Assembly: GCF_954871325.1 (NCBI RefSeq)
Contig: NC_088778.1
Coordinates: 15,713,666-15,777,665, forward strand
Source: Gordionus sp. m RMFG-2023
Lineage: Eukaryota > Nematomorpha > Gordioida > Chordodea > Parachordodidae
Length of the DNA stretch: 64,000 nt
Direction: 5' to 3'
The position numbers were made by a program, and so were the translations under genes. Shown one piece after another: positions 57,763 through 64,000 of this stretch. The notes below the pieces were generated by a model. That model did not search any database. It saw only the letters and a list, made by a program, of their open reading frames with translations, and was not told where the DNA came from. How positions within the stretch are numbered: the stretch's first letter is position 1; every line of letters starts with the position of its first letter.

Positions 57763-58984
57763 CATATGGCTAGTGTTGTTAAACGGCTCGTTTTGACCGA
57801 GTTTTTAAAATGGCTAACTCAATATTTCAGCTCTTGAGATTTAGCTAATTTATATCTAGACCCAGAGTTGTTAAAGGATCGAATCAAAAGTTCGCCGATC
57901 CTGGATTCGATCCTAAATTTGTTAATTTTCTCGGATTTAAGATCCTGACCTTAAATTGTGGATCGTGATCTAGATCATTTTTTTAAATATTCGATCCCGA
58001 TCCTTTTAAAAATTATTTTTTACTTAAAAAGCAATAAATAAAATATAAATTTTGAAAATTAAATTAAAATATTAAAAAAATAATATCTATCTACATCATA
58101 TTTTATCAACCACCATTCCACGAGATTTTATATTTCAACAATTTACCAAATTTTTAGTACAAACAAGTTATATTTATTTATTAATTATATTATAATATAA
58201 ATAAATTCTAGGTTTTAATAAAGTCCTCCATTATAGATTTAGAAGATGATACATCTACTTCTATGATGTGACAGCAGATATAAGTGAGAATGAGAATCTT
58301 TTACCATTTCATAATTTACATTAGTATTTTACTTTATGTGAACGGATGGAAGTAACCATACAATGATCTATGCAAAAACAAAACAACTTCTTCAAAGATT
58401 AGCAGTTCAAACCTAAAGAGGCATTTAGAAGTAATTAATTCTTTTAAAAATACAATTTTATTATTTGTGAGGATCATAACAATATGCATATAATAAGAAT
58501 TATTTACAATGGTTAATAACATATTTATTGATGTGTTAATCTTAATTATAATAATCAGGAATTTTAATATTATTATTATTAATATTAGCCTATTCTTAGC
58601 ATTGATATGAAAAGGAGTAGTATTTTTAATGAGAGTTGAAATTAATTTTCAGTATTTAAACCCTTCAACCACATATAAATAATATACTTAACTTAATATA
58701 TTAAACAAAATTTATGTAACCCTTTATTCATAAGTTTTTATTAAATGCCAAAAAAGCCTCATTTTATTTATATCATAGGAAAATATTTTCTCAAAATCTT
58801 ATGCCCATATCATCTTGGGCAGCTTTTAATGATAGACAATTTTAAGTTGAATTTTTAAGATAACCTATATGACCCAACCACTTGTGGGAAGCTTTTAATA
58901 ATGGTAGAAAATATAGTAAACTTGTATTTTTAAGATAATCTATATGACCTTTTTAACCACATAGAAATAATATTATCATATATA

Positions 58985-59150
58985 ACAAAATTTGTTTTGA
59001 ACCCTTTATCATTTTTTTTCTTTATACAGGTTTTACATTCAGTCTGGACATTGTTTTTTTAACTTATATTTTAAAAAAAATTCCATCTAAAATTTTAAAA
59101 ATATGATTTGATTCAGGGGAAGTTATTTTCATTCAACTCTGTTACATAAT
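58985..59150 (-). pseudogene. BED-finger exon in reverse orientation inside the hAT
   Basis: The minus strand reads TECKTCIKKKNDKGFKTNFV, a decayed BED finger similar to 7575-7780. It points away from the transposase body that starts at about 59172 on the plus strand. An internal inversion or a second nested fragment would explain this. Confidence 0.45.
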
Positions 59151-59171
59151 ATATTTTTCTTTTATAAAGAG

Positions 59172-61257
59172 AAAGCACAGTGAATTCAAAAATGAGATTG
59201 CTAAACACTTAAATGAATTCTCTACACAAAGAAATAAATCTCTACAAAAGCAAAATGTTCCTGGTTGCAGATCCAAACAAACCAAATTAATTTTTTATAA
59301 TCTTAACATGCCATCAATATCGCAAAAAACAGCAGATAAAGTTATAATGGAGTTAATTATTGACACCTTTCAACCACTTTCACTGGTTGATGATCCTTCA
59401 TTCCAGAAAATGGTTAAAACATTTTTTCCAACGACAAAAGTTATATGTCGCCAAACTCTGGGCAACAAAATATCTACTGCCTTTACAACAAATCTTATAA
59501 GAGATTTGTCTGAAGTCTCCTATGTATGCACCACTGCTGATTTTTGTAGTGGTCATCGAAGGTATATTATATTTATATAAATTTTATAATATTTTATTTT
59601 AGGGCTTTTATTGGAGTTACTGTCCATTGGCTGGACCCATTAACCCTCAAGAAAAGATCAGCAGCTTTGGCACTGAGGCGTATAATTGGAAAGCAAACAT
59701 ATGATGTTTTGGCTAAGGAAATTATGGATATCCACAAGACTTATACAATTCTTAATAAGGTGATGGGTGACCGATAATGGAACCAACTTTGTAAAGGCAT
59801 TTAAGTAATATTTTTATTTAACAAAAAAATTTATTTTAAATTTTTTTTTATTTTTCTAGAGTATTTGGAGAAAATGAAGAAGATAGTGAGGATATGGAAT
59901 TAATAAATTTGGATGATATATTATCTGCTAATGACTCAAATAATCCTACTATCAGACTACCAAAACATCAACGTTGTTGTTGCCATAATCTAAACCTTAT
60001 TGCAACCAAAGACGCTGAAAAGGCAGAAAATGATATTAATTATAAGCGAATATCAAGAACAACATTTGCTAAATGTTTTGTCTTAATTAACAAACAAAAT
60101 ATGTCCCCCAAAATGGCTGATATTCTATTGCAGAAATTGGGAAGATATCTAATAGCTCCCAACAAGACCAGATGGAACTCCTATTTTCAGTCAATGAAAT
60201 TAATGGACAATATGCTCTCTGAAAAGCAGAAGTAGAAAGTTTATGATCAAATTGGATTCACGATGATTAGGCAAGAAGAATGTTTCTTTGTCAAAGAATA
60301 TGCTTCAGTAATACAATTATATTTTTACAATAACTAAAATTTAAATATTAAAGGTTATGAAACTCTTGGCTTCATCATTAAAAATCTTGGAACGGGAGGA
60401 TAACATGGAGCAGGGATATCTAACCCCCAGTTCTAACCATACTTGTGGATAAATTAAAAAATTTAGCTGCATGCGATATTGTTAGCCTCTTGTAGAGTGT
60501 TTTCCTAGAGGTATTGATAAAAGGTAATAAATTTTTATGCAATTTTTTTTATATTAATAGATATCAGATATCTGCAAAATTTATTAAAAAATTGCCATGA
60601 TCTGGCAAATTTAGTAAAATATTTTTAACAGGCCTGGTGCCTCTGATATCTGGTAAAATTTTAATGGGCCATGATAGGCATTAAAAATTTTTAAATTTAA
60701 TCAATATTATACAGATGATTGGTCATGCCTCACTTTAAAATTTGAAAGGGCTAATTTTTGCAGATACCCGATTTATATGAATGAACACCTATTTAATAAT
60801 AAATTAATTATCATTTATTAATATAGATTTCCTTCACTATATGATGACAATAATATATTGGCATCAATAATTCACCCAAAGTTTAAGCTCAATTGGCCTT
60901 TTATTAATCTGCCACAAAATTTGTCGCTTAAAGAAAGGCTAATTGCCCATTTAAAAAATATACAAGGTCAACCAAATGTAGATCCTTCAAATGAATGCAT
61001 GGATGAAATCGATACATTTTTTGGGAAAAATTAGTCACAAAATGCTTTTTCCATTAATAATTTTTTTATTCTAATGATGATTCTGTGAATATTTTTAATA
61101 ATTATGTTAATTTTAAAAAAACATTTATTGAATATAACACACCTTTACCATCAAGCGCTCCTGTGGAGCGCTTGTTTAGTAAAGCTAAACATGTAGTTAA
61201 TGAAAAACGTGGTTGTTTAAATGTTGATAATTTAGAAAAATTTTATTATTAAAAGCT
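59172..61257 (+). pseudogene. hAT transposase (BED/ZBED type), intron-containing, decayed
   Basis: Exon 59172-59561 encodes KHSEFKNEIAKHLNEF, DTFQPLSLVDDPSFQKMVKT and VSYVCTTADFCSGHRR (first Asp). A 41-bp intron (59562-59602) precedes AFIGVTVHWLDPLTLKKRSA and YDVLAKEIMDIHKTYTI. A one-frame slip near 59766 hides VTDNGTNFVKAF. A 55-bp intron (59805-59859) precedes VFGENEEDSED and LPKHQRCCCHNLNLIATKD. A stop ends the frame at 60235. The C-terminal dimerisation block PLPSSAPVERLFSKAKHVV is at about 61140-61200. All hAT landmarks are present but not in one frame. Confidence 0.88.
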
Positions 61258-61589
61258 AATTTTAATTATAAATAAATATATTCTAATGTTATACTTATAT
61301 TATATTATTCAATTACAATAAATTTATACCATATTTAATTAATTTTTATATTAGTTAATTTTGCATCGATCAGAAATTTAAATAAGAAAAGGTCGATCCT
61401 GGATTTCGATCCTATTTTTTTCAAAAGATCGTGATCGGGATCTTTTTAACAGGATCGATTAACAAGCCTGTCTAGACCCTTATACCATCTATGAGAAAAA
61501 TCTTCAGGTTTGCGTTATATTATTCTGGATAAAATATTGATCTAGCCGTTTTTAAAAATCGGCTCAAATCGAGCCGTTTAACAACACTA

Positions 61590-61900
61590 CTTATGGCCAT
61601 TTACGTGATACGTGATAAAAGCGTTTTCGCCCTCTGGTTGTGGATACAACAGAGCTAGGCTAGGTTTTCCTCAAAAATCCATCAAACTGGATAGTTAATT
61701 AAGGGGAGAAAAAATGAGGAGCCCTTCACACGTTTGTGGGCAAGCCGCACGTACTTGTACGCGCAACAGTCCGAGAACTGTAGCTTAAACGTCTATAGGC
61801 TAATAGACAAAAAGAAATGGGCAAAACAAAAGCCTATGCCCAAGAACTGCAAAAATAATTAAATTACTTTAAGGGTGAGTAGTGGCTAGGTTTAAGTTTA
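61590..61900 (+). repeat. dispersed repeat R, copy 2
   Basis: Matches 14512-14267 and 8559-8500 in reverse. It holds AACAGAGCTAGGCTAGG, ATGAGGAGCCCTTC, GTTTGTGGGCAAGCCGCACG and AAGCCTATGCCCAAGAACTG. It shows the uninterrupted form of the site used by Ty3/gypsy element 2. Confidence 0.8.
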
Positions 61901-62394
61901 ACATCTTTAATGTAAGCCTTGATAATTACTATCAGTAATTGAGAATGTGTTCATATTAATTGAAATTAGAATTTATTCATGAAAATAAGAAAAAGCTAAT
62001 GGGTTTACCGCAAATTGTTTAAATAGGTGAAAATTCCAGTGAATAGGCAAAAACTAGACAGTAATAGGTTTATGACTATCCAGTAACGAACACCACACAA
62101 CAAAGGTTTTTTTTTCTTCTCTTTTTCCAGAGAGACAAAATACTCTACGGAGTGATAGATAGATTATATAGCGAAAAAAGGTCTTTGATATTGATAAAGA
62201 TATGAGAGAAAGGAACTATGACGCAGAAATAGGAACCACCGTAAGTTTTAGGAAATAGAAAAGTAATTGTTGGCCAGGATTAACAAAAGGCATTATGGCT
62301 TGATTGTTATATGATAGTCTATCACTCACGGAAAGAATCTACCAACAAACATAATTACAAACCTCGCCCCCCCCCCTGTCGATTGGTTTCTCCA
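61901..62394. other. A+T-rich, nothing recognised
   Basis: A C-run near 62367; no frames or repeats identified. Confidence 0.5.
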
Positions 62395-62650
62395 TAAATG
62401 AAATAACAAGTGGTCAAAAATTAAGGGAAAACAAGGCTCCGGGTTAGATAATATCACAGCAAAAAAACCAAAAATAGCACCCATAACAATATCTCGCTAC
62501 CTATTTGCCCTCTTTCAATAAAATATGGGAGAGCGGAACTGCTGCAGGGATGGAACAAATCCTACCTAAGTAACTACCCAAAAACTAAGACCACAGAAAT
62601 TAAAGGGTTACTGAGCTATAGCCATCACATCCTGTAGCATGGAAAAAAAA
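62395..62650 (+). pseudogene. decayed LINE reverse-transcriptase fragment
   Basis: The plus strand reads WSKIKGKQGSGLDNITAKKP and KIAPITISRYLFALFQ, like the KAPGLDNI...LFN region at the N-terminal side of LINE reverse transcriptases. Neighbouring frames continue weakly. No other RT block is visible. Confidence 0.5.
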
Positions 62651-64000
62651 TATTTTTTTGGTTCACTCAAAAAACCACAAGACATTTGGAAACCGAGTTG
62701 ACATAGACATTATAATAGAAAAAGATTTAAAATTTGAAGGGAAATAAAATACAGCTTGCATATAAAAAGTAAAAGTAAAACTTTACAAAAATTTTGTTTA
62801 ATAGAAGACTATGGAAAAGGAAATGATTAATAAAAATAAATAAGTAAAACAATAATAAGGTGGAAAAATTCAGGGTGGGATAACCTAATCACTTTACAAT
62901 AACCAAAATTATAAATGATATTAAGCTCTAAATGAATAAATACAAATAAACAAGTTGTATAAGACATTCCCAAATAGCAAGAAAGAGAAAATTTAAATGT
63001 TAAGAAAAGAGAGATCGATGGCGTTAAAGAAAAAACTTTTATTTAAAGAGAAACAAAAAGAAATTAATATAACAGTGGCGCCTATAAAGTTAAAAATATG
63101 AAATATTAAAAATAAAATTTTATTTATTAGTTATATTTTTAGTCAAGACAAAAATATATAAGAAAAAATAATAATTTCCTGGAAAAGTCGTTTGAATTAA
63201 AAGAAAAACATAAATAGAACTAATAAATAGACAGAATAAGTAAAATAGAAACATATTTGGGAGGGTGTCCTAAAAATATTAGCGAGTGAGAGAAAAGGGA
63301 GATAAAATAAGCGTTAAACTAATATCTATTATAATAATAACAAAAAATGTCAATCAAATTTAGCAATAGTGTTCTTTTAAAAAAAATTGCCCAATAAAAA
63401 TGATTATAGGGTAATCGGTCCAATAGTAATCATGTAACAACCTTAACATTCATTCAATAACACATTTTACCATCTTCACTTCATAAGGTTTTTTTTATAG
63501 TTTAGTTAACCTACAGGAAACGTTAATATATTGGAATATTCAAGTCTTTTAAAATTGCCTTCAAAGAAATTTAAACTTCAAACTGGGTAGAATAAAGGAG
63601 AGTTTTAATGTCACAGTATGTCTCTAAATTTAGGGGTAAAAAAATTTTATTTAAAAACTATTTTTAAGTACATTTTGAATATTTTAATTTTTTTTAAAAC
63701 TTAAATGTGTCCAAAGTGTTGTTATTAATTTGTAAAAATTTTAAGGATTTTTTAAAAACATTTTGATGCAGCTTAAAATAAAATTTTAGTTAATTATTAT
63801 TCAATAAATTTTTTGGGTTATTTGGAGAATATAATAATATTTCTTAAAAATAAAAATCAAATTTGGTATCTATTCTATCTCCAGTTTTGGAATAATAATA
63901 AAAATGATTATTTTAGAAAGGAACTATTAAATATACACATAAATTTCATATAAAACCTACACTTATCATATAAAATTATAAATGCTTTTAAGACCTGCAT
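62651..64000. other. A+T-rich to window end, nothing recognised
   Basis: Only short chance frames; no tRNA, repeat or domain detected by eye. Confidence 0.5.

Larger units (their letters stand above)
57863..61470 (+). mobile_element. hAT transposon, 3.6 kb, nested in a MITE
   Basis: Ends CAGAGTTGTTAAAGGATCGA and, reversed, CAGGCTTGTTAATCGATCC. A perfect 8-bp target duplication TCTAGACC lies at 57855-57862 and 61471-61478. Subterminal parts carry many GATCC/GGATC motifs, a usual transposase-binding arrangement in hAT elements. It carries a decayed transposase gene with introns. Confidence 0.95.
57771..61589. mobile_element. foldback MITE of the TAGTGTTGTTAA family, split by a hAT transposon
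   Basis: Left end TAGTGTTGTTAAACGGCTCG, right end GAGCCGTTTAACAACACTA. Flanks CATATGGC (57763-57770) and CTTATGGC (61590-61597) agree at 7 of 8 positions. Without the inner hAT and one of its target copies the MITE is about 203 bp, the size of the other copies. Confidence 0.9.

Overview
The window is strongly A+T-rich and dominated by transposable elements, with one recognisable host gene. The mix suggests an animal with a compact, A+T-rich genome: a FLYWCH-type MULE, several hAT families (ZBED/BED, ZMYM1-like, KIAA1586-like), an integrase of the KRBA2/SCAND3 type, Ty3/gypsy elements and a LINE whose endonuclease resembles proteins annotated craniofacial development protein 2. Small introns (41, 49 and 55 bp) fit a small-intron lineage such as a reduced parasitic metazoan or an arthropod. 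I cannot name the species.

Layout. 1-7.1 kb: the end of a MULE with a FLYWCH zinc finger and 159-bp repeats, interrupted by a young Ty3/gypsy element (1447-6512, TSD TTTTC). 7.1-8.5 kb: G-rich tandem repeats and hAT remnants. 8.56-14.27 kb: a second young Ty3/gypsy element (TSD GCTCT) that carries a hAT-type MITE and sits in a dispersed repeat whose other copy is at 61.6-61.9 kb.

14.9-52.1 kb: the host gene, an FBXO9-like F-box protein of three exons (14892-15035, 15085-15301, 51652-52103). Its second intron is about 36.3 kb and holds nearly everything else. Inside it a LINE (17.04-18.38 and 46.63-48.6 kb) is split by a 28,248-bp element (18377-46624) with hAT-like ends (TAGTGTTGTTAA) and an imperfect 8-bp target duplication. 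That element contains about 12.9 kb of a two-monomer, 300-bp satellite arranged as two opposed blocks meeting at 25,285. It also holds a 9.8-kb KRBA2-like integrase transposon with terminal inverted repeats near 1 kb, and a Tc1/IS630-like element inserted in one of those repeats. The opposite repeat keeps the empty site. Downstream in the intron are hAT remnants, including an inverted pair.

52.1-64 kb: foldback MITEs, a Ty3/gypsy fragment, a hAT transposon (57863-61470, perfect TSD TCTAGACC) nested in a MITE of the TAGTGTTGTTAA family, a dispersed repeat, a decayed LINE fragment and plain A+T-rich DNA.

The most notable object is the giant palindromic element inside a LINE inside an intron. 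Its nesting order can be read from target duplications and preserved empty sites.
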